This document shows positions 12,401-24,519 of a stretch of 64,000 nucleotides of DNA, in pieces. This DNA is from Phaseolus vulgaris (Eukaryota > Streptophyta > Magnoliopsida > Fabales > Fabaceae), in the NCBI RefSeq assembly GCF_000499845.2, contig NC_023759.2, forward strand, positions 43,742,672 through 43,806,671. The letters run 5' to 3'. The notes under the pieces were generated by a model that was not told where the DNA came from, did no database searches, and was given only the letters and a program-made list of their open reading frames with translations. The position numbers and the translations under genes were made by a program. Every line of letters begins with the position of its first letter. Position 1 is the stretch's first letter.

Positions 12401-15400
12401 TAACTTTCTTCACATAAAGAGAAAGAATACTGTTTGTCCAAGTTTAAAAGAAAAGCTAATATTTCAGGATATAGAAAGCTCAGCAAGACGACAACAAATC
12501 ATCCAGCACACAATCAACAGATTCAATAGTAGGTTAAACGCTTGCAAATCCATTCACCAAAGCTTGAAAACAGGCTAAATAGTCTGATAGAATTAAGAAA
12601 TCTCCCAGTCAAAATTGTAAAGCAGGGCATACAAACTCATACAATACAAGACAGAGTTTCCAATATATTCCACAAAATCCAATTATCCAAGTGATATCGA
12701 GGTACTTACAGAATCTCATCTCCCACAACAATTATTGATGCTGTGAGCATGCTATTTTTATGTGAATCCAGGCTAGTCAAACCATTGCTATCCACAGGAA
12801 GTTGTCCACCAGTAGATGGCCTTTTAGCCCTCCCAGCCCTCTCTAATCTTCCATCAGCAAGTAAATATGCAGGTTTGAATTTGTAGGAAGAATTGCTAAC
12901 GCACAGTAATGAGTTGGGAACTGTGTCGTGTATACTCCCAATTGAAGTATAACTGCACAAATAATAAAGAAAAAACTGCACACCTAAATTCTCTGAATAA
13001 TCACAAACAACTACAACTTAATGTCAACCATGACGGACCAATTATTGAATTCAACAATAGAATGTCTCTGTCAGGTTAATTAGTGAAGCCTTTTAAATAG
13101 TTGGCAAATGATGAAAAAAAAAATTGATCAGATATTCATCAAATTATTTCCCATTCTCCCCTATTTTGAGGGAAATGTTAAAACACAAGAAAAATATAGC
13201 AGTGAGACATAATAAAATCCAACAATAAGGTTCATGATATTTATTGAGTATTACCCTTGATCATAAAGGCTGCAATAGTTCACCTTGCAAGTTAAAAGGA
13301 AGGCCCACACATCTCTGTATAGAAATATAGCCACCATAAGTAAATGAAGCAATTAACATTATCACATTCCAAAAGCACCAACATGTTAAACATGGAAAAA
13401 AAACAAACAATACATTTTCCAAGCAATATGGCTATTAAATTAATATGTCAATAGAGGGAAGGAAACCAAATAATGTCCAAGTTATTTAGCTACTTGCCAA
13501 GAAAATTACCCTTAGAAAAAGTCAGATTACAGCAAAATGAAAATTATATTTCAAGTTACAAAGTATAAAAACAACAAATTATTGTCCCATTAGATGGGAT
13601 TGATTACAAGGATCAAACAATGTCCTTGAGCTATATCAAGAAAATAAGGGTTCGTTTACTTGGGTTTTTGTTTCATGTTTTCTTCTTCTGTTTTGCCTTT
13701 TCAAGTACAAAATTGTCATCTTGTTTTCAATTTATTACCTATTTTTACACACGAAACATTGACAAAAATTATTTTTGTCTTGTTAGCTTCTACAAATACA
13801 TGAAAATAGACAACAAATTGAAAAAAGGCGGTAGTTTTGCTATTAAAAAGTGAAAACAGAAAAGAAAACAAAAGTAAAAGGGTACTAAATTTTCAAAAAA
13901 AATCTATTTAGAGTGAAGTTTTTTTTTTTGTTTTTAACAAGCTACCCTCAGGTTTTACAAAAGGCTTTCTAGTTTTCTCTAACTATTCATCTACATGGCT
14001 AATAACCAAATATGTGTATTTCCAAAAGGTTATAAATCTAAGAGATGTTGTACTAAGGACAATACTGATATGGATGTATTCAGAAGGGGTGAGTTTAGAT
14101 ATATAAGCGAGGAAAAAATGTGCCAAAAGAATAAATAAATTTGGTAACGAGGCAGTGCATCTATTAGTGCTACTGCTCACACAACTAATAAACACTATTT
14201 TTTGTTCTCTAAATGTTTAAGGGAAAATAAACATTACATCCAACACTAACAAATTTGTGACAGCAGACCTTGTGAACATGAATGGAGATAAAAAAAAAAA
14301 ACAATAACACATCATTCGGAGGAGGATAACTAGGAGCGTGACAAGGGAAGATATTCTTGCTCTAAAAATATTTTATTAGTTTCTTTATTTTGTATTTCTT
14401 GGACTCATTAATGGTATGACTTTTCCTTTATTTTTCTTTATAAAACAGATGCAAATAGTAATTTTAGCCCAGGTTGTACTTGAGCCTATCAAGCCCAATG
14501 GATCGAGGAGGTGCAACCAATGAATTGAAATGAAGCAAGGAGCATGAGGCAACCATTAGAGCCCAACAAAAGCCCGTGCTAAGTTCAGCCATATGAAAGA
14601 CAAGGCAAGATCAATGTGAGCCAAGCATGGGAAGTGTGACAGAAGCATGGATAACATGGAGATGATCTTGATCCTAGATCTAGTCACCTTGTGAGTGTGA
14701 AATTTATCACAAAATGAAATAATTTATAACGAAGTTGGCTCCAACCAATAATGTCTTTACAAGAGAATTCTATTCTTCAGATCGTTATATTGCTTCAACA
14801 TTCAGGTAAGAGTATAGAAAAGCACCAAGCATAAGCACTGCTTTTAATTTTACTTCATTAAAAACATGAAGAAGAAACTGCAAAAGAAAAAAGAATCAAA
14901 CCTGTATGACCAATCTAAAATGGGATTCACCCTCATGAAAGGTGGCCACCCAGGTGAACTTGGTGAGAATTGTTCTTGACCAACCTGTAAGGACACATGT
15001 AAGAATAGAATTGTTCCCGTTTTTGTAAAACCATGGTAATAAAAAATTGGTTTAAATCAAGCATACATATTAAGCTTTTACTTTTTACTAAGCCATACAC
15101 TTGATATTTTGTTCAAAATAGTTTCTGAATGGACGTGTTTAAGAATAGCCTTGAGGAAGTAAAAGTGGTAAATCAAGATTCTGGTAAGTAATTTGACGCA
15201 TATTTATATATTGTATTGAATAGAAATTTGAGTAATTTTTACAGAAATGTGTTTGTGTTAGGCTTTTGAAAACATCTTCAGGTTTGGGCCAATATGTGAA
15301 AGGAAATATTTTGAAAGAACTAATAATACAAAACAATGTATACTGCCGAACTTCTTGATTAATTTCAATATTCACATGCATTAGACGATCTTCAAAACGA

Positions 15401-17509
15401 GATGATTTTGCACATGTGCCCAATTATCCTCTCCTCAACAGCTTAGAGTGATCTTTTTATCCATATTCTGATTACTATTAGGTAGAATTCTGGTGATTTT
15501 CAAACTAAAAGCAAGATTATACAGAAATTGAGGAACCTAAATTTAGGTTGAATTTGCTCTATGAGCAATTCCAGTGATTCTGAGCTCACTATAGCATAGA
15601 AAATTGAAGGTTTATATTTAAGATATTTAATGCATGCTAAAATTGTTCCATGATTGCAGTATTGGCACATCATAAAGTAAACGTAATATGTATGATGGTC
15701 ATTTATAATGAGATTAATGACAATGCTGAGGTATTCTTGGAACATTCGAAGTTATGAGCTATGCATTTGCCACTTCATGGTATAATAAGTATTGTTCTTG
15801 TGATGGTTTAAGCCATTTTAACTTTATTAGATAGCAACTGATTGAGTAATGAGTATGTAGCTTAGCTTTTTCCTTTATAACATCTATATAATAATAATTA
15901 TATACATGTGCAGTTTTACGAAAGATGTTCATATATTGTGTAATGCTTTTAAATGTGGATTCTAACACAGCCTCAAGCACATTCAAATAAAATCTCTCCT
16001 CAAACAAGTTTGCAGAAAACAACATTTAGGTTTGGACAAATAGGAGATCAGAGCATATGTAATTTAAAACAAAAAATTGTCTCATGGATAAGAAATAAGG
16101 ATACCGCTGTAGGGTCTCCAATTCGAACTCCAAGGAAGATAGCACGAATAGGCTTTTCCTTTAGCAAAGCCTCCAAACCAGATTTGAAATCTAAGCTAAT
16201 GGTGTCAATTTGCAATCCATATCTGCTCAAGAAAAAAACCATTAATTGTTCCACCTTTAAAGGACTACAAGTCTCCAAGTTAGAAAATTACAAACATAGG
16301 ATAATATCACTTCAGCATATTATCTAAACTGCAGTGACAAATTAAAAAAACTAGTTTTTAAAAAGAAGTTTCACTCACGTAGCGGCAGTATCATAGGTAA
16401 ATGAGTTTATTTCTGGGAATGCACAAGGGCTCTCAAAATATATTGTTCGAATTGGAAAATCTTTTAAGTCCCCATTGACACTATTTTGCCCCTTTTTATG
16501 CAAGAAATAGCCAGCCCTGAGTATGTGCAACAAAACCTGCATGCCAAAACTCATTGTCAACATTAATTAGCCCATAGCATGGGTAATAAAAGATAACAAA
16601 TATTAAAACATACTGTTGAATCCTTTCCTCCATTGAAGCTGAATGCAACCTCCTCAATACTGTAGGAAGAAATAGATTACATGCACAGACATCAGACTAT
16701 CAGCATGTAAAAGATAGATAGTCATCAAAATCTTTTTTTTTTACATTCATAATTTAAAACAGGTATGACTTAAAGCAAATGAAGTAGCAAAAAGACCAAA
16801 ATGTAGGGGGCATCACTCTATGATGTGTGCACTCATCCTTAAAAATCAAATTTCAAATCCCAAATTCTGACATCATCCAATGCAATGTTCTTCCTATAAA
16901 GCTACAAGAGTCATTAGGTTGTTTAGAATATCAGCGACCGTCCTTTTTTCATAATCTTATATACAGTTACAAATATAAAAAAATATATATATTTCTAGTT
17001 TTCTATCCTCAGTATTCACAGGTAACTTAGACCAAATCGGCATGACTGTCACTCGTTACACCATTCTTTCCAGATAACACATTTCGAGCAACATTTTCAG
17101 GTTAACAGACTTATAAACCTTTTTCAAAACAGTTTTCCCCTAAGACAATAATAATCAAGGAAGGAAATTCAATACACCCATACTCCTTAAATAGATCAAA
17201 CATGAATCAACAATCCAGCAATGAGCACCTAACAACAAAAATCAAGTCAACAGCACATAACACTCTTCTCCTCTTCTGATTTATACTAACCAACAGAAAG
17301 GGGGCAAAGGAATCCAATCCCTCACACATGAAATCCAAACCCATCTCAAGCAAAGGTTTAAGATACCAACCCCAGAAATTGAATGTCCCTTTTCAGAGGA
17401 GAACTTACGAATATAAAGTCAAAGCTCTCTGAACAACATAGGTGGCGTTCTTGTACTTGGTCTGAAGTCTTCGATCGTCACACTCTCTGATTGCTCTATC
17501 GATCTCCAT
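9498..17509 (-). CDS. FAD synthetase-like protein (PAPS-reductase-type domain plus molybdopterin-binding-like domain)
   Basis: Minus-strand exons: 17409-17509, 16614-16659, 16379-16536, 16105-16222, 14902-14984, 13255-13314, 12710-12952, 12150-12246, 11919-11969, 11748-11828, 11349-11420, 10611-10673, 10276-10428, 9800-9857, 9660-9712, 9498-9575. They total 1515 bp, 504 residues, in frame with GT-AG junctions throughout. Residues about 35-240 form the PAPS-reductase/FAD-synthase domain: [10 protein letters not shown] (41-49, PP-loop), [13 protein letters not shown] (ending at 141), [15 protein letters not shown] and [11 protein letters not shown]. Residues from about 263 form a MoCF/molybdopterin-binding-like domain starting VVGDEILFG. 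Proteins of this family adenylate FMN to FAD. In animal FLAD1, as I recall, the two domains are in the opposite order. The flavin role is inferred from family, not shown. Intron 5 (13315-14901) carries an insert-like GC-richer block at about 14440-14720. Confidence 0.93.
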
Positions 17510-17650
17510 ATTGAAAAAACTGAGAATAAGAAAAGGCAGAATCAGAGGAAAAGGGGTTCGAAAAAATAGGAAAATAGACATGTCTTCCAAGAAGCAAACG
17601 TGGGGTTGTTGTCAAAACTATACCTTGAAGCGAATTGGAGAAGGGGTGGA
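17510..17650 (-). other. 5' leader of the FAD-synthetase-like gene with a probable leader intron
   Basis: On the minus strand, CTTCAAG is followed by GTATAG (donor at 17623) and TTATTCTCAG ends at 17520, so a 104-bp intron probably separates the upstream leader from the ten bases just before the ATG at 17509. The upstream leader is pyrimidine-rich on this strand. The transcription start is not determined. Confidence 0.5.
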
Positions 17651-19000
17651 GCGAGAATGAAGAAAGTTGAAAAGGGTGAGAAGTGATTGAAGGAATGATT
17701 GTGGCGTTCTCAAAGGGGATTGGATTGGAGTGAAAGATTAGATATTTGGGAGGAATTGAACATGCAGAACAGAATGCGGTTAGTTGGTTGGTTATGTGAT
17801 ATGTGGGAATGAGATAACAGGCTGCACAATCCGAACAAAACAAGACAACAAAACAGAAACAATGATGGATGGAGTCTTTCTTATCTACGTTGTGTGTTGT
17901 CGGAGCGCAGCGCAGGGAAAAGTTTGTGGCTGCTCCAATAGAAATTTAAGAACTGGATCCAGAGTCACACTCTTTAGCCAAAAGGAAAAAAAACGCACAA
18001 GATATTACCCAACTATACCCCAAGGTAATTGTTTCATTTTTTTTTTCAAATGAAAAAATTATTTTAGAAGTGAATCAACTATACATTAATTTGTAATTAA
18101 ATATTAATATAAAAAATATATTATTGATGGAGATTGTTTCCTCTTATATTACTTTATACTTTACATGTGTTTCACCTACTTAAAATTAATTAATTATAAG
18201 TACTAATTTAACAAGTATTTAATGCCTTTGTGTAGAAAAGACGTGTCTATGGATAATATCTTACTATACCACTAAGATTTGCAAATATTTTTTTGTCAAC
18301 CCATTTAAGTAAGCGAGTCTGAAATATAGAAAGAGATTTGTTAGGATTAGCCAAAAATTGGAAATATTTTCTTTATTTATTTTTCTTTCTATTCTCATAC
18401 TGATTCCTTTTTATAAAATATTGTTTTGGTATTTATACGGACTGTTGTTGTTTCTTCTACGTTTATATTGATACAAATATTCGCAATTAATAATGAAGTA
18501 AATAAAATATCAACATATATATGTATGGAAGGAAGATAAGATAACACCAGGTAAAATATTTGATACATTAAAGTGAATCTTTGAAGTAAAAAAATATCAA
18601 ATGAATCAATTATTTTAGCTCAGATATATGTCGTTTTATCTTATAATTTTTATATCTTTCAATTAATTGTCTTATTAATTTATTATTGTGTTTTTAACTT
18701 CTGAAATACATTGTTGAACAAACTTTTTGAGAGCAAATTTTTTAAAACAAATTTTCCTAAACGTATATAATACTTTCCGAAATATTTTTCCATAATGATT
18801 TTTTTTTAATAAGCTTTCTAAAACAAAATTTTATTTCTTCTAACTATAACGTTCTCCCTCTCTTCTTCTTATGCAATGATGGTGCAGCGAGAAAGAAGTA
18901 GTCAGGACAATTCATCATTTCACCCAATTGTAGGGGTGCACGTGCAGGTTAAAAAATAGGCAGTGCAGAAAGTAAAAGCCTAGTTATTATTCCATATATT
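17651..19000. other. Intergenic
   Basis: Upstream region of the FAD-synthetase-like gene, becoming AT-rich beyond 18000. No gene, RNA or regular repeat could be supported. Confidence 0.55.
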
Positions 19001-19408
19001 AGTGTTTTTCTTCCTGCACCCGTGGTTTAATCTTGCACCCATGGGGTGCTGAAATTACCAATTTATTCTTAATAAATAAATAAACTCGACAAACACCCTA
19101 TTTCTCGTCAAATTGAATCTCTCAATAACTTCCTCTCATCCAAGAAAAAATCAATGTGTCACAGCCAGTACCAATATTATTATATTTTAAATTATATAAT
19201 TCAAAATACAATATAAAATTTATATGTCAATTTGTACAATCCCAAACGTATTTCTAAATTTATACAAAATTTATATTTCGAATTACACAATCCCAAATGC
19301 ATAAAATCCAAATTTTTGTATTCCAAATTCCACAATCTGGAATTGAAAAAAAAAGCATGGACTATTGGGACTTACATAATTATGGAGGTGTAGGAAGAAA
19401 TTTTCATT
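19001..19408. mobile_element. MITE-like element, family B, copy 1
   Basis: The left end contains TTTCTTCCTGCACCCGTGG, and the right end on the other strand reads TTTCTTCCTACACCTCC. The interior repeats words such as AATTACACAATCCCAAA and CAAATTCCACAATCTGG, the same design as family A but with different spacing. There is no coding capacity. A left-end fragment of the same family lies at 19950-20060. Confidence 0.55.
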
Positions 19409-19517
19409 AGATTAAAGACATTTTGGTATTTCTAAAGCCCAAAATTGCCGTTTCTAAAGCCCAAAATTGCAGTTGGTCAGACAATTGTACAGGATCCTAT
19501 AACACTACACGGTCAAG

Positions 19518-19879
19518 ACTGTTTCTTACTGCACCTCCTCCACATGTTCTTCTGCCACCCCATATTAGTGAAAATGCATTTCTATCTTTCTTGTGTCACC
19601 CAATACAGTAACTTTCGGATTATGTAATCCGAACATGTATTTTTGAAAAAAGAATTACAGATTACATAATCCGAAAGCTAAAAAAGACTTCCAGATTACA
19701 TAATCCAAAAACTAATTATGTATATGAAAAAAAACTTCCAAATTATGTAATTCAGAAGCTAATTACGAATTTGAAAAAAAAACTTCCGAATTACGTAATC
19801 TGAAATATTACAGAAGAATATTTTTAGAAATACAAAAATTTATGAGGTAAGAGAATAAGGTGTTGCAGGAAGAAACAGT
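19518..19879. mobile_element. MITE-like element, family A, copy 2
   Basis: The ends are ACTGTTTCTTACTGCACC on the left and, on the other strand, ACTGTTTCTTCCTGCAAC on the right, a strong terminal inverted repeat 362 bp apart. Inside, 19616-19631 reads CGGATTATGTAATCCG (7-bp arms around TG). Several relatives follow, each with one or two changes. No transposase is encoded. Direct flanking repeats were not found, so the true ends may differ by a few bases. Confidence 0.65.
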
Positions 19880-19949
19880 CCACGTCCAAGTGTTGGTATC
19901 AACTACTAGTAAGTATATTACACAGAATTAACCACCCAAAGTCTTGAGA

Positions 19950-20060
19950 CAAATTCTCCCTGCACCCCCATGGTTTCATCCTGCACCCCTATGCGGTAGT
20001 GAAATTACCATTTACCTTTAATAAAACAAAATAAATAAATCCTACAACACTCCGTCTACT
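19950..20060. mobile_element. MITE-like element, family B, left-end fragment
   Basis: AATTCTCCCTGCACCCCCATGG followed by CCTGCACCCCTATG and GTGAAATTACCATTTA closely parallels 19008-19070 of copy 1. The matching right end was not found downstream, so this is called a fragment. Confidence 0.45.
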
Positions 20061-22736
20061 TCTTCTTCATCTTCTCAGCTGCACCGCACACCTTATGAAA
20101 ACACTGCCGTACACCTTATGAGCCAGAAGATTTTGGTAGTACAAGTATAATGCTTAGATCTAATAAGACTTGCCTTTCGTTTTCTAAAACGAAGAATAAA
20201 TTAGGTGTTCAATAAATTTGTCCAAAGCAATGGTGATTGTGCTTATACTTATTTGGCTCCTATTTATGTTAGTTTCATAAACAACTTACATGATTCAGTC
20301 ACTTTTCATAATGTAGTTGTATAGCAAATTTGGAGTCTAAGCTGATTAAATAATATGAGAAATTTTCTTTTCTAAACGAAGGAAAAAGTATAACTACAAC
20401 ATTGACTGAGCATGCCCCACTTCTTTTTAAATCATAATAGCAAGAATGTGAGAATATTGGTATTATGTATATATTACCTTATAGCTGAAACTGTAGGTGG
20501 CCTCTCCAACCCATTCTATCTTCATTTGATACCAGCTAACTCAGCTACACGAGAAAATTAATATACGTGAATTATTGCAAAAAGAGGCACACAAGTAGAC
20601 TGCATTTGATACTGGAAAATCGATCATTAAAAGAGTATCATGGCAGTCAATATTAAAGGATAAAATTGTATTAATATATTTTGTATTTTCTGAGAGGCTT
20701 CAAGGAACTGAAAGGGATTAACATCAGATTTTTTTCTATAATAGATGCTTACATGCATGTATTTGTAAATTTGCAATTGTGTTTGTCTGTCATATTGACT
20801 AAAGTGTAACAAAACAACTAATATAACCATACACCAAACCATGTAACTCCATTTTTAAATTCTTTACCTTTTCCTACACGAATACCACAGGGCATGAACT
20901 ATATGCAAGTTGTCTCATAACTTACCTAGGAAACAAAGAAACAAAATAATAACGGATTCTAACATATTAGTGAAGAAATTTACAACTTTGGGAGGAAATC
21001 AAAACCACTCAAAGTTTAAAACAAATACATTAATCTTGTTGCACAACCTATTAATTTGATGTTTAATCTGCTGAGTAATACAGACATATATAGGAGTATT
21101 ACTCAGCACACCTACTTAGCCACATGCTTACTGGATACGTGAGAAGCGTAAAACCATTCCCAGGCCACCACCAAATATATTGAGCTAGAGTTTTTGTACC
21201 CATGCCCAATGGCCTCTAATTAAGCAATTGAAAATGCAGATTTAGGCCTTAAAAACTAATATGTGCACTAACTGGAGGCCAAATGAAATCAAACTTTTTT
21301 TTAAATTTGAAGTTTATTACCAAACCTTTTCAGGAATAAACAAGGTATCATCGAGTGACAACCATAGGTTACTTATATTAGGAAATTGCACTAGTCAACC
21401 AACAAAGCAAAGTTCCAATGTACCAACTGTTTGTGCTTCATGCAAAGCATCCCTTACCTCTTGGGGAAAAATGATAACTATGAATGAAATCAGAACTCAA
21501 ATGTTGGGTCACAAATTTTGCCCGATTTATGACATTACAAAACACATGCTCCTGCCAACAATACATTGCTGATGAAGTGCTGTGTCTAAAGCTCCTTTAA
21601 GTTACCCCATATCAACTTTCCCTAATTTACAAGAACAACACAACACGTCAAACCAAACCCACTAAATCAGAAAAGAATAAATGAATTAATAAACCCTTCC
21701 CTCTGTTCTTCCATTTCAATTGTGTTTTTGATAGAAACAATTCCTCCCAGTGGAATAAGCCCATTTTTCTGTTTGAGTTTGATTAGTAAAGAACGGGTGT
21801 TTGGGGAATGGCTGATTCTTTTATAGGGAAGTGGGGTTGGCTATATTTTCCCTTTGTAACTGATTCTGTTAGAAGGGAGTGAGGTTGGTTACATATTTTC
21901 CATTTGTAAGAATGTGGGGATCATCCTGTGAATCACTGGAGTGGATATTTGGGGTAGAGAGATTCCTCTCTTGTTTGGAGAGCTCTGCTCTCTGGAAACT
22001 TACCCTCTTGTCTTTAAATTCTGTTATTTTGGTTATCTGATTGGAGGCACACACTGTATTAGTTTTCCAGTTTTCATTTGACTGTTGTATTACTGTCAAA
22101 CAACACCAACTCGCATTTAGCACAGAACCTTGCCATCAAGATCAAACAACACAGCAACACTAATTTGATCACACTAAATTAGCACTCCAATAAATCACTT
22201 TGGCTTCTCAATTCACAAGAATATTTTAGTTTTTAGTACACTTAAGACAAAGTAAGTTTCTACACAGAGCACCATTCCAATGAAGCAGTAACAGTGAGAA
22301 ATATTTACTTTAATCACGACAAAATAAAGAACCTTAAATATTGATAATCAACTAAATTAAACAACAAAAACTGCATCAAGAAAATAACTGATTACCAAAG
22401 GAATTCAGGATTTACAGTGAAGACAAAACTTATCTATGAAAATAATCGTGTTATTTACAGCAAAAAAAAAATCAAAGGGAAAATGCACAGCACAGAAAGA
22501 AGGAAAACCTTTAGAATGCAGGGAAGTGCAGGGAGGAGAGAAAGTAGTATATGGTTTGGTGCTTAGCGTGTGAAGAAAGAAGGATAAATTCATATTTCTC
22601 CATTGACTGTTTAACAACCATGGAGCAACTGCTAAAGCTTCCAGACCAGCTGAAAATTAATTCATATTGGCTTCCATGTTCTGCAACCAAATTTCCCAAT
22701 TCAGAACTTCATATACCAGAACAACTCGGCCCTGGA
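20061..22736. other. Intergenic; possible LTR-derived segment near 21800-22130
   Basis: No gene is supported. About 21805-21910 contains two diverged tandem copies of a roughly 55-bp unit (CTGATTCT...GGGAAGTGGGGTTGG and CTGATTCT...GGGAGTGAGGTTGG), followed by GAGAGCTCTGCTCTCTGG. Such U3-like duplications occur in plant LTRs, but I cannot define its ends. About 22400-22736 is the likely 3' UTR of the minus-strand PPR gene. Confidence 0.4.
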
Positions 22737-24395
22737 CTAAATTTTACTGTAACCAGGTATCTTCCGCACTCTCCTTTCTCTCATCTTACTTCTCACAAGG
22801 GAAACATCAATCCATCGCTCTGCTGCTGCATAGATGTCAGACAACAACACATAGTTAGCTGCATTTAGAGGCTCAAACTGAAAAAGTCGACTAGCAACAA
22901 TCTCTCCCAGCTCTGAATCACCATATAGTTTACATGCCCCAAGAAGTGCACCCCAGGCACCAGCATGAGGCTCAGGCATTAATTTTATAAGTTCATAAGC
23001 ATCCCTTGTGTGTCCTGACCGGCTTAGAAGATCAACCATACACGCATAGTGATCAGGCGAAGGACTAACGTAGTATTTTTGCTTCATGGATTGGAAGTAT
23101 TTCCAGCCCTCATCAACAAGCCCAGCATGACTACAGGCTGTGAGGATGACTGTGAAGGCCACCTCATCCGGAGATAGCCCTTCGATCAGCATTCTGTTAA
23201 ACAGATTCACGGCCTCTTCCCCACGCCCATGGATTGACAACCCTTGTATCATCGAACAATACAAGACTAGATCTCGTTTAGGTCTTTCCTCAAACAATTT
23301 CGATGCTCTCTCCATGTTTCCACACTTTGCATTCATATCCAGAAGCGCTGCAAGTACATGGTCCTGCTGAACATCGATACAGCTCTTCATTACATAAGAA
23401 TCAACCCATTGAGCGAGTTCTAAATGCCCCAACTGCGCTGACGCCGACATCAAGCTAACCAGTATGAACTCATCAGGCTTCACATTCATCGATTCCATCT
23501 CATGAAACACTTTCAACGCCTGGTTAGGCTGCCCATTCTGAACATAACCCGATATCAAAGCAGACCAAGCAACAACATCCTTTCCTGGAGCACGATCAAA
23601 CAAGAACCTCGCGGCCACCATGTCACCCACCTTGGCATACCCATCAATCATGGTGGTGAAAGAAATAGCATTCTTCTCCGGCATAGCGTCAAACACATCC
23701 CTAGCACTACCCAAATCCCCCACCTTGACAAAACCCTGCAACATCGCATTCCAAGAAGCCACATTTCTCTGCGGCATCTCATCAAACAGCTTCTCGGCCT
23801 CCACAACATCCCTAACAGCAACATACCCAACAAGCATAGCAGTCCAGGAAACGACACTCCTATTAGACATTCCATCAAACAGCCTGCGAGCATCAGCAAT
23901 CTGCCCGCATTTGCCATACATGTCGATCAAACTGGTGGCCACGTAGAGATCCCGGTGGAGTCCACACCTGAACGCGGACCCATGAAGCGATTTTCCTTCC
24001 CGCGGTTTGCACGTGGTGGAACAGGCCTTAATGACAGGAGGGTAGGTGAAGGTGTCGGGAAGGGCGCCGTGCGCCTTCATGCGAGCGAAGGCCGAGAAGG
24101 TGTGGGAGAAGAAGCTGTTTTGGCAATGGGATTTGATGAGAGTGTTCCAGAGGAAGGTGGAAGGGGTGAGGACACGGAGGAAGACTGAGGAGGAGTAGGA
24201 GAGAGTGGAGAGGGTGTGGGATAGGGGAATGAAAAGGGAGATGAGGAAGTGGTCTTGCTCGAGGCCTCGGTAGATGATGGAAGCGTGCACTTGCTCCAGC
24301 TGTTCACTGCTCTTGCACGCCTGCAGAAGGGTGGTGATGCTCGCGCCTGAACCAAGACCACCAGAAGAAGACCAGTTATGAGAGATTGAACGCAT
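22737..24395 (-). CDS. Pentatricopeptide repeat protein, PLS class, E subtype
   Basis: The uninterrupted frame encodes 552 residues without introns, as is usual for the family. PPR proteins bind single-stranded RNA in mitochondria or chloroplasts and guide editing, splicing or stability. Repeats are visible at TSLIDMYGKCGQIADARRLF (about 155-173), SWTAMLVGYVAVRDVVEAEK, SWNAMLQGFVKVGDLGSAR, SFTTMIDGYAKVGDM, AWSALISGYVQNGQPNQAL, LLDMNAKCGNMERASKLFEE, and TVILTACSHAGLVDEGWKYF. The E motif begins near AGAWGALLGACKLYGDSELG (478-497) and ends at PGYSKI. The protein stops there, so it has no E+ or DYW domain and would need a partner to edit RNA. I could not decide organelle targeting: the N-terminus MRSISHNWSSSGG is Ser-rich. 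Its 5' end lies only about 125 bp from a long tandem array. Confidence 0.95.
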   Translation of the reverse strand: MRSISHNWSSSGGLGSGASITTLLQACKSSEQLEQVHASIIYRGLEQDHFLISLFIPLSHTLSTLSYSSSVFLRVLTPSTFLWNTLIKSHCQNSFFSHTFSAFARMKAHGALPDTFTYPPVIKACSTTCKPREGKSLHGSAFRCGLHRDLYVATSLIDMYGKCGQIADARRLFDGMSNRSVVSWTAMLVGYVAVRDVVEAEKLFDEMPQRNVASWNAMLQGFVKVGDLGSARDVFDAMPEKNAISFTTMIDGYAKVGDMVAARFLFDRAPGKDVVAWSALISGYVQNGQPNQALKVFHEMESMNVKPDEFILVSLMSASAQLGHLELAQWVDSYVMKSCIDVQQDHVLAALLDMNAKCGNMERASKLFEERPKRDLVLYCSMIQGLSIHGRGEEAVNLFNRMLIEGLSPDEVAFTVILTACSHAGLVDEGWKYFQSMKQKYYVSPSPDHYACMVDLLSRSGHTRDAYELIKLMPEPHAGAWGALLGACKLYGDSELGEIVASRLFQFEPLNAANYVLLSDIYAAAERWIDVSLVRSKMRERRVRKIPGYSKI

Positions 24396-24519
24396 GGAAC
24401 TGCAATTAGGATTATGTAATAATTTCTTGAATGAATAAGAACTTTCTTTACTTTTATCTTGATATGATAAGTAATTTGTTGCTTAAACATGTTTATATAT
24501 TTCTTGTGTTACCAGTTAT

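Noticed and set aside
23502..24188. A 228-codon plus-strand frame across the PPR gene
   Set aside because: Antisense to an intact PPR coding sequence, with no recognisable protein similarity.
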